This document shows, piece after piece, positions 1-5,118 of a stretch of DNA of 21,789 nucleotides (position 1 is its first letter; each line of letters begins with the position of its first letter). The DNA comes from a virus. The position numbers were made by a program, and so were the translations under genes. The notes beneath the pieces are model-generated. The model ran no database searches. It saw only the letters and a list, made by a program, of their open reading frames with translations, and was not told the origin of the DNA. The stretch is taken from IMG/VR virus record IMGVR_UViG_3300044675_000841, positions 1 to 21,789 of that record; one strand, written 5' to 3'.

Positions 1-1
1 T

Positions 2-436
2 TTTGTGTTCAATCCTTCTAACCACGATTACACTCACGGATTCTTTCTTGCTGATTGTATCAAAACACATTTTCGTCAAGCTGCAAACATTACTTTCGAC
101 TGCTCTCTTCAACATCGCAAGGCTTATCGATACGGAGAGAACTTAATCGGAACTACTCACGGAGATGGAGCGAAGCAGCAGGACTTACCGCTTTTGTTGG
201 CTACCGAGTTTCCTATGGATTGGAGCTTGACTAAACACAGGTACGTTTATATGCACCATATTCACCATAAAGAAAGTAAGGACTATCAAGGTGTAACCGT
301 AGAATCTTTGCGTTCTGCATCAGGAACTGACGGATGGCATCACCGAAACGGCTATCAACACGCTCCGAAAGCTATCGAAGGATTCCTGCATCATAAAAAA
401 CACGGACAAATAGCACGTTTATCTCACATCTTTTAG
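2..436 (+). CDS. Metallophosphoesterase (calcineurin-like), 5'-truncated by window edge
   Basis: This is the C-terminal 144 residues of a protein whose N-terminus lies before the window. The frame is open to the first base; a GTG at 5 exists but falls directly before a family motif, so it is not the likely start. Seen: an NHD motif near the left edge (PSNHD, where most family members have GNHD), then GTTHGD, then a His-rich MHHIHH segment. These match the order of metal-binding motifs III-V of the calcineurin-like phosphoesterase fold, which uses two metal ions to hydrolyse phosphoesters, often in nucleic acids. Such genes are common in Bacteroidetes phages. The very His-rich C-terminus fits metal binding. 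The gene is the last of its operon, since a strong terminator follows 37 bases after the stop. The substrate cannot be inferred. Confidence 0.72.
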   Translation, partial: FVFNPSNHDYTHGFFLADCIKTHFRQAANITFDCSLQHRKAYRYGENLIGTTHGDGAKQQDLPLLLATEFPMDWSLTKHRYVYMHHIHHKESKDYQGVTVESLRSASGTDGWHHRNGYQHAPKAIEGFLHHKKHGQIARLSHIF

Positions 437-472
437 TAAATTTGTGACACCTGCCACTTATTCATAGCGAAG

Positions 473-497
473 AGCCTCCTTAATTGGGGGCTTTTTT
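473..497 (+). terminator. Rho-independent terminator after the metallophosphoesterase
   Basis: AGCCTCC (473-479) pairs with GGGGGCT (486-492) around a 6-base loop, with one G-T wobble, and six T follow. It ends the operon entering from the left and insulates the control region that follows. Confidence 0.85.
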
Positions 498-562
498 GTT
501 AGTTATAACTTGCATAAACGGCAAAATTCCGACTTTCTGCATATTATATTACACATAAAACC

Positions 563-574
563 CACTTTAAAGTG
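563..574. repeat. 12-bp perfect palindrome
   Basis: CACTTTAAAGTG is identical to its own reverse complement. It lies in the control region upstream of the early genes. Such a perfect dyad is a plausible operator for a dimeric phage regulator, but no cognate protein can be assigned. Confidence 0.6.
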
Positions 575-603
575 TGATTATTTATACCCGATAGGTAATA
601 ATT

Positions 604-709
604 TGTCATAAAAAGGACGAAATCACAATATATTGTACCTTATAGGGTACGTTATGTCATAAAGTAAGGGTAAAACCTGACGAATTTTGTCATAAAATAA
701 GGGTAAAAC
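604..709 (+). repeat. Three direct repeats starting TGTCATAAA
   Basis: Copies start at 604, 655 and 688. The second (655-676) and third (688-709) are 22 bases long and differ at one base: TGTCATAAA, then G or A, then TAAGGGTAAAAC. They are exactly 33 bp apart, close to three helical turns, so bound proteins would sit on the same DNA face. The first copy keeps TGTCATAAA followed by a diverged AAGGACGAAA tail. They may be operators or iterons. Confidence 0.75.
635..650. repeat. Near-palindrome GTACC-N6-GGTAC
   Basis: GTACC at 635-639 and GGTAC at 646-650 are reverse complements around TTATAG; with one T-G pair the arms extend to six. It lies between the first and second TGTCATAAA repeats, so it may belong to the same protein-binding array. 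Confidence 0.5.
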
Positions 710-804
710 ATTAAAAAGTGAAAAAAAGTTTGCGTCTGAAACACTTGTAAACACTACAAATTTTAACTTCAAGAAAAAAAATGTTAAAAAAATATGTTAA
801 TAAG

Positions 805-836
805 TTTGCGTATCTCGATATAAGAATATAATTTTA
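805..836 (+). promoter_or_regulatory. Candidate Bacteroidetes-type promoter for the early genes
   Basis: TTTG at 805-808 is followed after 20 bases by TAATTTTA at 829-836, seven of eight matches to TAnnTTTG. Transcription would start around 840-845, about 20 bases before the ATG at 864. An alternative -7 element, TAAGTTTG at 801-808, has no TTG at the right distance. The call is tentative because the last base of the -7 box is wrong. Confidence 0.42.
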
Positions 837-863
837 CCCTCGTAACCAATTAACAATAACGCT

Positions 864-950
864 ATGGAAATTGAATGGACATTAGAAGAAGCTCGAAAAT
901 TTGCTCAATACTTAATCAAAGAGAAAGAGCAAGAACAATCAGAAAAGTAA
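864..950 (+). CDS. Small early protein, 28 aa, unknown function
   Basis: The frame reads MEIEWTLEEARKFAQYLIKE and ends in a Glu/Lys/Gln-rich tail. It is almost certainly a single amphipathic helix. Support for it being a real gene: it is the first ATG after the candidate promoter, it has the AACGCTATG start context shared with four other genes here, and it is followed by a structured leader that precedes the next gene. No function can be assigned. It could be a leader peptide or a small modulator of a host protein. Confidence 0.5.
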   Translation: MEIEWTLEEARKFAQYLIKEKEQEQSEK

Positions 951-957
951 TTTAAAA

Positions 958-1002
958 ACGAGGGGTGCGACTCGGTAACGCACATTAATTTTAAACGCTA
1001 TG
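958..1002 (+). promoter_or_regulatory. Structured leader with GTGCG/CGCAC hairpin (copy 1)
   Basis: A G-run (962-965) leads into GTGCG (965-969), a 9-base loop ending GTAA, and CGCAC (979-983); 16 bases later comes the ATG at 1000 in the context AACGCTATG. A near-copy lies at 7068-7111 in front of the ERF gene. Its place right before start codons suggests a translational operator or an RNA-binding site; a DNA dyad operator is the alternative. Confidence 0.6.
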
Positions 1003-1176
1003 ACAAAAGACGAAATTTTAGAACTAATCTTCAACGAAGAAAGAGAGCTTTACGCAGAGCTTCAAGAACAACGTAAATACTTCGGTTATGATGACAGAGG
1101 TACGCTACACACTCAAGCGCAATGGGGTGCATTAGTAAACATTTTAGATAAAATTGAAGAGAATGAAAACAATTAA
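1000..1176 (+). CDS. Small early protein, 58 aa, unknown function
   Basis: The protein starts MTKDEILELIFNEERELY and is acidic and largely helical, with a central Tyr/Phe/Gly segment (KYFGYDDRG) that breaks two helices. I do not recognise the family. The start is fixed by the AACGCTATG context directly behind a structured leader, and the end overlaps the next gene by 14 bases. Coding is supported by this packing and by the balanced composition of the product. It is probably an early accessory protein made together with the membrane protein that follows. Confidence 0.6.
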   Translation: MTKDEILELIFNEERELYAELQEQRKYFGYDDRGTLHTQAQWGALVNILDKIEENENN

Positions 1177-1408
1177 AGAATTTACAATTTGGTTCAAAGG
1201 ATTGAATCAGGACGAGAGACAAATTTTAGGCGGTGCAGTTACGGCAGTTTTAGGCTTTGCGTTTTTATGTTGGTTAGCTTCAACGAACACTTACCCAGTG
1301 TTAGATGCAAAAACACGAGATAACCAAACGTATCAAAAGAAGACCTACGAACTCAAGCCGTCATTTGACAAATATGTTAACCACGTTTATAACGACAAAT
1401 TCAAATAA
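1163..1408 (+). CDS. Small single-span membrane protein, 81 aa
   Basis: The N-terminal 20 residues are polar and charged (MKTIKEFTIWFKGLNQDERQ). One hydrophobic segment follows at about residues 21-40 (ILGGAVTAVLGFAFLCWLAS), then a polar, Lys/Tyr-rich C-terminal 40 residues. That pattern fits a single-pass inner-membrane protein. ATG 1163 is preferred over TTG 1154, which would add only three residues. The gene overlaps the previous one by 14 bases. No family is recognised. Early phage membrane proteins often act on host membrane processes or superinfection, but nothing in the sequence shows that here. Confidence 0.6.
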   Translation: MKTIKEFTIWFKGLNQDERQILGGAVTAVLGFAFLCWLASTNTYPVLDAKTRDNQTYQKKTYELKPSFDKYVNHVYNDKFK

Positions 1409-1409
1409 A

Positions 1410-1718
1410 ATGATTGTACCTGAACTTAAAGACTTTGATGTTTACTCACCAAGCGGACTTAATTTTGTTTACCTGATGGTAACGATACACGACGAAGGAG
1501 ACACGGATACTAACGGAGAGATCCTTGCTGAATATGAAATTAAAATCTACGATGCTTACGCTCATTACAAAATCACTAAAAAAACCTACGATGAAAAACT
1601 TACAATTAAACAAACAAGAGAATGCGATGAATGCCTTGAGAGACTTTACGAATCCAACACGTTTGAAGATGCCTACGTTGAAGCCTACAACGACGAGGGC
1701 TATATGTGGGGCATTTAA
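1410..1718 (+). CDS. Hypothetical early protein, 102 aa
   Basis: The protein starts MIVPELKDFDVYSPSGLNF. It is acidic and rich in Tyr, Asp and Glu, with a predicted beta-rich N-terminal half and a helical segment around the CDECLERL pair of cysteines. ATG 1410 is chosen over an upstream in-frame start at 1305, which would lie wholly inside the previous gene; it falls one base after the stop of the membrane-protein gene. No family is recognised. An 81-base gap follows before the next gene, and a second open frame (1525-1803) covers that gap; see the rejected list. Confidence 0.62.
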   Translation: MIVPELKDFDVYSPSGLNFVYLMVTIHDEGDTDTNGEILAEYEIKIYDAYAHYKITKKTYDEKLTIKQTRECDECLERLYESNTFEDAYVEAYNDEGYMWGI

Positions 1719-1799
1719 TAACTACCAAGTGAACCGATTTTGGACATCATTTAACCACGACTTATACAACCGAATTTGTGAAATTAAAATGCAAGAGAT

Positions 1800-2000
1800 A
1801 TGACACCGAGAGAAAAAGCAATAGAATTAGTAGAGCAATTTTCATCCGTGTTGATGCACGATGAGTTATACGATGATTCCATTAAATGTGCAGGTTTATT
1901 TGTTGATGAATTAATTGAGGCTTTACACGAGAATGCTTGGCAAAATAGATTAATAATAGATTTTTGGAAAGAAGTAAAACACGAATTAGAAAAGCTATGA
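1800..2000 (+). CDS. Small conserved phage-type protein, 66 aa
   Basis: The sequence MTPREKAIELVEQFSSVL followed by a central AGLFVDELIEAL and a C-terminal FWKEVKHELEKL has the look of a small helical protein I associate with Bacteroidetes phages and prophages, where versions read MTPKEKAxELVxKF and end FWxEVKxEIEKL. The function is unknown. The start overlaps the end of another open frame by ATGA, and the stop overlaps the next gene by ATGA, so it sits within a coupled string of small genes before the replication proteins. Confidence 0.72.
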   Translation: MTPREKAIELVEQFSSVLMHDELYDDSIKCAGLFVDELIEALHENAWQNRLIIDFWKEVKHELEKL

Positions 2001-2152
2001 GATACAAACTAACATACAAAATAGGACTGGCAGTAGTTCAGGAATGGATACTCACATCACAGTCTTTAGCCTATTGGAAGAAACACGATTTACTTGTGAC
2101 AGGCAGATACAATGACGGAAAATTTATAGTAACACCAATCGAACCGAAATGA
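1997..2152 (+). CDS. Hypothetical protein, 51 aa
   Basis: The product is MRYKLTYKIGLAVVQEWILT followed by a short basic and polar tail (YWKKHDLLVTGRYNDGKFIV). ATG 1997 gives a 4-nt ATGA overlap with the preceding stop, and the gene ends with another ATGA overlap into the next gene; the longer in-frame start at 1964 would lie deep inside the previous gene. Alternating hydrophobic residues suggest a small beta-rich fold. No family is recognised. Confidence 0.6.
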   Translation: MRYKLTYKIGLAVVQEWILTSQSLAYWKKHDLLVTGRYNDGKFIVTPIEPK

Positions 2153-2541
2153 CGAAAGTAGAAATTATAGAAAGCCTGATTAATGAATACGGCTTAAAAT
2201 CAAAGAACCGAAGTAGAGATTACATATATCGCAGGTACTACCTTTACAACGAACTGCGCAAAATTGACTACACCTTAACCGAAATAGGAAATATGTTTGG
2301 TGGTAAACATCACGCTACCATCCTGCACGGACTACGTCAACACGAAGACCTTCACAGGTTCGGATACGAAGACTACAAGATAGCTACAAGGCGAATAGAC
2401 GAGGTCTTATACGGTGCAACTCTTCCTTACTACGATGATTCACCTGACTTGGTTAAAGACGTTCTAAAGGCAAAAACGTACACGCAGTTTAAGAAGATTC
2501 AGCGACACATAAAATTAGGTAAATACGAAAAAAATTTATAG
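2149..2541 (+). CDS. DnaA domain IV-like DNA-binding protein, 130 aa
   Basis: Residues about 25-66 resemble the C-terminal DNA-binding domain (domain IV) of the replication initiator DnaA: a helix rich in Arg/Tyr (RRYYLYNELRK), then the turn LTEIGNMFGGKHHATILHGL. The last part parallels the DnaA signature, in which GGRDHxTVxHA contacts the DnaA box. There is no AAA+ ATPase domain, so this is a stand-alone domain of 130 residues rather than a truncated DnaA. It could recognise origin repeats or recruit or compete with host DnaA. It is the last gene of the first early block; the next gene begins 150 bases later behind a promoter element and RNA candidate. Family likeness is strong at the motif, weaker elsewhere. 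Confidence 0.72.
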   Translation: MTKVEIIESLINEYGLKSKNRSRDYIYRRYYLYNELRKIDYTLTEIGNMFGGKHHATILHGLRQHEDLHRFGYEDYKIATRRIDEVLYGATLPYYDDSPDLVKDVLKAKTYTQFKKIQRHIKLGKYEKNL

Positions 2542-2570
2542 CTGATGCAACTTTTTTGATAGTTATACGT

Positions 2571-2578
2571 TATATTTG
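2571..2578 (+). promoter_or_regulatory. -7 element TATATTTG of a probable promoter
   Basis: The octamer matches TAnnTTTG exactly and is the same variant used in the promoters at 6802 and 9589. There is no TTG at the usual 17-23 base distance; the nearest (2556-2558) is only 12 bases upstream. Transcription would begin near 2584, at the base of the structured RNA that follows. Confidence 0.55.
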
Positions 2579-2584
2579 TAGACG

Positions 2585-2672
2585 AGTTGGCTGGACACCA
2601 TAAACTCTTAAGGTATTATTGACCCTTGTATTGATTCGCAAGTCCAGCCGCGATGAGATGCAGGGGTTTTTT
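2585..2672 (+). ncRNA. Candidate structured RNA or attenuator upstream of the replication operon
   Basis: GGCTGGAC (2589-2596) is perfectly complementary to GTCCAGCC (2642-2649), with one extra wobble pair, closing a 45-base loop. Inside the loop, ACCCTTG (2622-2628) can pair either with the local TAAGG (2609-2613) or with CAGGGGT (2661-2667), which runs into six T (2667-2672). The second pairing would form a pseudoknot or terminator-like structure. The predicted transcript start falls at the stem base. It may be a small RNA or a leader controlling the replication genes. I recognise no known RNA family. Confidence 0.5.
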
Positions 2673-2691
2673 ATTGACTAAAAATTATATT

Positions 2692-2862
2692 ATGACTGAA
2701 AAAGATTCTTTTGTAACATTAAATGAAGATGAATTTACTATCTACATTGGAGAAATGACTGGTAAGTTAATTGTAAAACCAAATTCAAATTTAACATTTG
2801 AAAAAGAAGAGGTTGCAGACTTGATTAAAATTTTAAAATATTTTTATGATCGGATGGATTAA
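2692..2862 (+). CDS. Hypothetical small protein, 56 aa
   Basis: The product starts MTEKDSFVTLNEDEFTIYIG, with an acidic beta-like N-terminal half and a C-terminal helix (KEEVADLIKILKYFYDRM). ATG 2692 is chosen over 2653: the longer form would add residues encoded by the U-run and stem of the candidate RNA. The gene overlaps the replication initiator by 17 bases, so translation of the two is likely coupled. No family is recognised. Confidence 0.6.
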   Translation: MTEKDSFVTLNEDEFTIYIGEMTGKLIVKPNSNLTFEKEEVADLIKILKYFYDRMD

Positions 2863-3505
2863 AATACATCGCAAGTTTTTAGAGTGGGAATGGTTCAATA
2901 AATCGGAGGCAGTACACTTGTTTATTTATATGCTTTTAAAAGCTAACCACAAGGATGGTAAATGGCAAGGCATTGAAGTAAAAAGAGGTCAGTTCATTTC
3001 GTCTTTAGGTAACATTTCTAACGCTACTGGTATATCAATTCAGACGATTAGAACCATTTTAAAAAAGTTGGAAAAGACTAACGAAATTGAAGTAAAATCA
3101 ACAAGCCAATTTACTATCGTAACTATCTCAAAATATGAATGTTACCAAGATGAAAACGATGAGACTAACAAGCCACTAACAAACAATCAACAAGCGACTA
3201 ACAAACAACTAACAACAAACAAGAATGAAAAGAATGAAAAGAATAATAAATATAGCTTTTTAGCTTCGCTACTTGAAAACGGATTTGACGAAAAGTTGTC
3301 TCTTGAATGGATGGAAGTTCGTAAACAATTGAAAGCCGTAAATACTGAAACTGCGTTCAACTCATTTATGAGCCAAGTACAAAAACACGGAGGAGATCGT
3401 AACCATATTTTAAGAAAATGCGTAGAGCGTTCGTGGAAAGGATTTAACGCTAATTGGCTTGAAAAGGAAAACGATAGATTATTAACCGCACTAAAAAATA
3501 ACTGA
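2846..3505 (+). CDS. DnaD-like winged-helix replication initiator, 219 aa
   Basis: The N-terminal 100 residues resemble phage replication proteins of the DnaD/DnaB N-terminal winged-helix type: GWIKIHRKFLEWEW, then RGQFISSLGNISNATGIS and a recognition-helix region (QTIRTILKKLEKTNEIEVKS). A Thr/Asn/Lys/Gln-rich linker covers about residues 104-132, and a helical C-terminal domain follows (134-219). The family binds origin DNA and loads the replicative helicase, which is encoded immediately downstream with a 1-nt TGATG overlap. The linker DNA carries five 11-bp direct repeats followed by an AT-rich run, resembling the lambda O gene, where the origin lies inside the initiator gene. The exact subfamily is uncertain. 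Confidence 0.78.
   Translation: MIGWIKIHRKFLEWEWFNKSEAVHLFIYMLLKANHKDGKWQGIEVKRGQFISSLGNISNATGISIQTIRTILKKLEKTNEIEVKSTSQFTIVTISKYECYQDENDETNKPLTNNQQATNKQLTTNKNEKNEKNNKYSFLASLLENGFDEKLSLEWMEVRKQLKAVNTETAFNSFMSQVQKHGGDRNHILRKCVERSWKGFNANWLEKENDRLLTALKNN
3164..3218 (+). repeat. Five tandem 11-bp iterons inside the initiator gene
   Basis: ACTAACAA occurs at 3164, 3175, 3197 and 3208, and a degenerate copy ATCAACAA fills the slot at 3186, giving an exact 11-bp period over five units. Eleven is not a multiple of three, so the units fall in different codon frames and the repetition is not simply a protein repeat. They would lie on one DNA face, like replication iterons. Confidence 0.75.
3219..3262 (+). 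other. AT-rich segment next to the iterons, possible unwinding element
   Basis: Directly after the iterons comes an A-rich run with AAGAATGAA at 3221 and 3230 and a partial third copy at 3239, ending in AATAATAAATATAG. Together with the iterons it has the layout of a phage origin: repeats for the initiator plus an easily melted region. The 9-base period is codon-based (Lys-Asn-Glu), so this half is weaker evidence. Confidence 0.5.
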
Positions 3506-4449
3506 TGCTACTAAAACAAGGAGACTCACTACAATACCTACTCGATGTTAGAGATGGTAAAATCAAACAAGGACTCGGACTTGACTGCTTTTTGGATGAG
3601 CATTTAAAATTCAAGCCTAAACAACTAAACATCATTTTAGGACACGACAACGTTGGTAAGACGTATTGGATTAACTGGTACTTTATTACGCTTGCACTTA
3701 AACACGGACTAACGTTCTGCATTTGGTCAGGCGAGAATCAGAAAGGTCAAATCCTGCGAGATATGATTCAAATGTACCGAGGCAAGCACTTCAGTAAATT
3801 AAGCCACAATCAAATCAGCGGTGATCTTGCGTACTTGGAGCAGTTCTTTACGTTCATAGACAACTCGAAATTGTACAAACCTGATGAGATACTTGAGCTA
3901 TTTAAGAAGAGCGGTGCTAATGTAGGACTTATAGACCCATTTACAGGTTTAGACCGTGAGATGAGCTTTTCAGGTAACTACGAATTTATGAATAAGGCAC
4001 GTCAGTTTGTGAATCAAAACGGAATGACAATCTACATAAACACGCACCCTAACTCCGAATCAGGTAGAGGAGGTAACTTGTATGCAGAAGGAGAGTTAAA
4101 AGGGCATTTAAAAGCACCTTTAAAAGACCATATTGAAGGCGGTAAGAGCTTTACTAACCGCTGCGATGATATGTTAGTCATTCACCGATTGATTAAACAT
4201 CCCGAACATAAGTACAAAACTTGGATTCAAGTAGAAAAGGTCAAGGATATGGAGACTGGAGGTAAACATACGGAGATGGATTTTCCTGTGATATGTGATT
4301 TCAATTCAGGTATCGGATTCCAAATAAACGGAGTAGATCCTTTAGCGCCATTCCGACCAAACGAGAAGCAGATGGTCATACCAAAAGACGGACAAATAGA
4401 AAGTACATCGGATAAACTCCGTAGATTAGCAAACCAAAACCCTTTTTAA
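3505..4449 (+). CDS. RecA/DnaB-fold replicative helicase-like ATPase, 314 aa
   Basis: The protein has a single RecA-fold core. Walker A is GHDNVGKT at residues 46-53, a catalytic-type Glu lies in WSGEN (77), Walker B is VGLIDP at 140-145, and the sensor-like INTHP is at 178-182. The order and spacing match the DnaB C-terminal/RepA-like helicase family, which unwinds DNA at replication forks. It lacks the DnaB N-terminal domain, being about 310 residues rather than 450. It follows the DnaD-like initiator with a 1-nt overlap, the expected partner pair. A RadA/RecA-like recombinase is less likely, given this context. Confidence 0.8.
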   Translation: MLLKQGDSLQYLLDVRDGKIKQGLGLDCFLDEHLKFKPKQLNIILGHDNVGKTYWINWYFITLALKHGLTFCIWSGENQKGQILRDMIQMYRGKHFSKLSHNQISGDLAYLEQFFTFIDNSKLYKPDEILELFKKSGANVGLIDPFTGLDREMSFSGNYEFMNKARQFVNQNGMTIYINTHPNSESGRGGNLYAEGELKGHLKAPLKDHIEGGKSFTNRCDDMLVIHRLIKHPEHKYKTWIQVEKVKDMETGGKHTEMDFPVICDFNSGIGFQINGVDPLAPFRPNEKQMVIPKDGQIESTSDKLRRLANQNPF

Positions 4450-4450
4450 A

Positions 4451-4747
4451 ATGGACTTATCACTTAAAATACTATGGGCAAAGACAACCGTATGGACTGT
4501 TAAAGAACGAATCAAGAACGTTAGAGAGAAACTAGAAAAGGACAAGCCTAATGCCAAAGACTACATCAACGGAGGTAAGGAAAGCGAGGAGTATTTACTT
4601 GAGACGATTCAGGTAATCAACCTACTTGAAGACGAAATAACGAATCTAAACCGAGAGCTAAACCAACTGGCAAGAAGAAACGCTCAACTGCGAGTAGCCT
4701 TCCAAGAATTACAAGAAGAAATTAAATACAAAAATGTTGAGCTATGA
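4451..4747 (+). CDS. Coiled-coil protein of the replication operon, 98 aa
   Basis: The protein is highly charged with heptad-like hydrophobic spacing through most of residues 40-98 (INLLEDEITNLNRELNQLAR and on), so a coiled coil is likely. The N-terminus (MDLSLKILWAKTTVW) is more hydrophobic. It begins one base after the helicase stop and ends with an ATGA overlap into a 33-residue gene. It could be a helicase accessory or a small structural partner. No family is recognised. Confidence 0.68.
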   Translation: MDLSLKILWAKTTVWTVKERIKNVREKLEKDKPNAKDYINGGKESEEYLLETIQVINLLEDEITNLNRELNQLARRNAQLRVAFQELQEEIKYKNVEL

Positions 4748-4845
4748 CTAAACTTCAAAAATTAATCAAAGAAACAATCGTAAAACCACTAACAAAAGAC
4801 GAACACAAAGCATTAAGATTAAACGTATATAAACCTAAAAAATAA
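4744..4845 (+). CDS. Very small basic protein, 33 aa
   Basis: The product MTKLQKLIKETIVKPLTKDE ends in a Lys-rich tail. It starts with a 4-nt ATGA overlap on the preceding stop and ends three bases before the next start, filling the gap between two genes exactly. That packing is the main evidence that it is translated. The basic charge would suit nucleic-acid or acidic-partner binding, but no function can be assigned. Confidence 0.55.
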   Translation: MTKLQKLIKETIVKPLTKDEHKALRLNVYKPKK

Positions 4846-4848
4846 AAT

Positions 4849-5106
4849 ATGAAAGTAGAAAAAAAATTGGTCGCATTAACTGCCTTCCTTCCTGTGTTGG
4901 CAGACTTTATCGAAGATTTAAACGACCAGTATGTCTTTAAACAAGGACTAAAACGCAAAGCAAATATGCTTGCAGAAGAAATCCAACGAGTAGATAGAGA
5001 AATCCTACGAATAGACGGAGAGAACGCAGGTAAGATATTTGACGAGCAAATTCAGTTGCAGATTTTGTTTCGCCAATGGATTGAAGAAGTAATTGAATTA
5101 GACTAA
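4849..5106 (+). CDS. Hypothetical helical protein, 85 aa
   Basis: The product begins MKVEKKLVALTAFLPVLADF and continues with charged helical stretches (EEIQRVDREILRI and FRQWIEEVIEL). It looks all-helical, possibly oligomeric. It sits three bases after the 33-residue gene in the replication operon. Its composition is like its neighbours, in contrast to the AT-rich gene that follows. I do not recognise the family. Confidence 0.65.
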   Translation: MKVEKKLVALTAFLPVLADFIEDLNDQYVFKQGLKRKANMLAEEIQRVDREILRIDGENAGKIFDEQIQLQILFRQWIEEVIELD

Positions 5107-5118
5107 AAAAAACACGCT

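Larger units (their letters stand above)
498..863. other. Non-coding control region, AT-rich, with repeats and palindromes
   Basis: No credible coding frame exists here. The stretch holds a 12-bp perfect palindrome (563-574), a near-palindrome GTACC/GGTAC (635-650), three TGTCATAAA direct repeats (604, 655, 688), two copies of AAGTTTGCGT (726-735, 802-811) and a promoter-like pair just before the first gene. Position between a terminator and the first early gene, together with repeat density, suggests operators for early transcription or an accessory replication origin. Which of these is not decided by sequence alone. Confidence 0.7.

Noticed and set aside
5-436. GTG at 5 as the true start of the metallophosphoesterase
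   Set aside because: It would begin three residues before the NHD motif and omit motifs I and II; the frame is open to the window edge, so the gene is truncated.
1525-1803. Open + frame that covers the 81-base gap after the 102-aa gene and ends in ATGA with the 66-aa gene
   Set aside because: Most of it lies out of frame inside 1410-1718 and reads as low-quality Lys/Thr/Met-rich protein. Only its last 30 residues (FNNYQVNRFWTSFNHDLYNR and on) look plausible, and no good start exists for that part. A frameshift from the 102-aa gene is possible but unproven.
3164-3218. CRISPR-like array
   Set aside because: Units are 11 bp, contiguous and without spacers, and lie inside a coding gene; iterons fit better.
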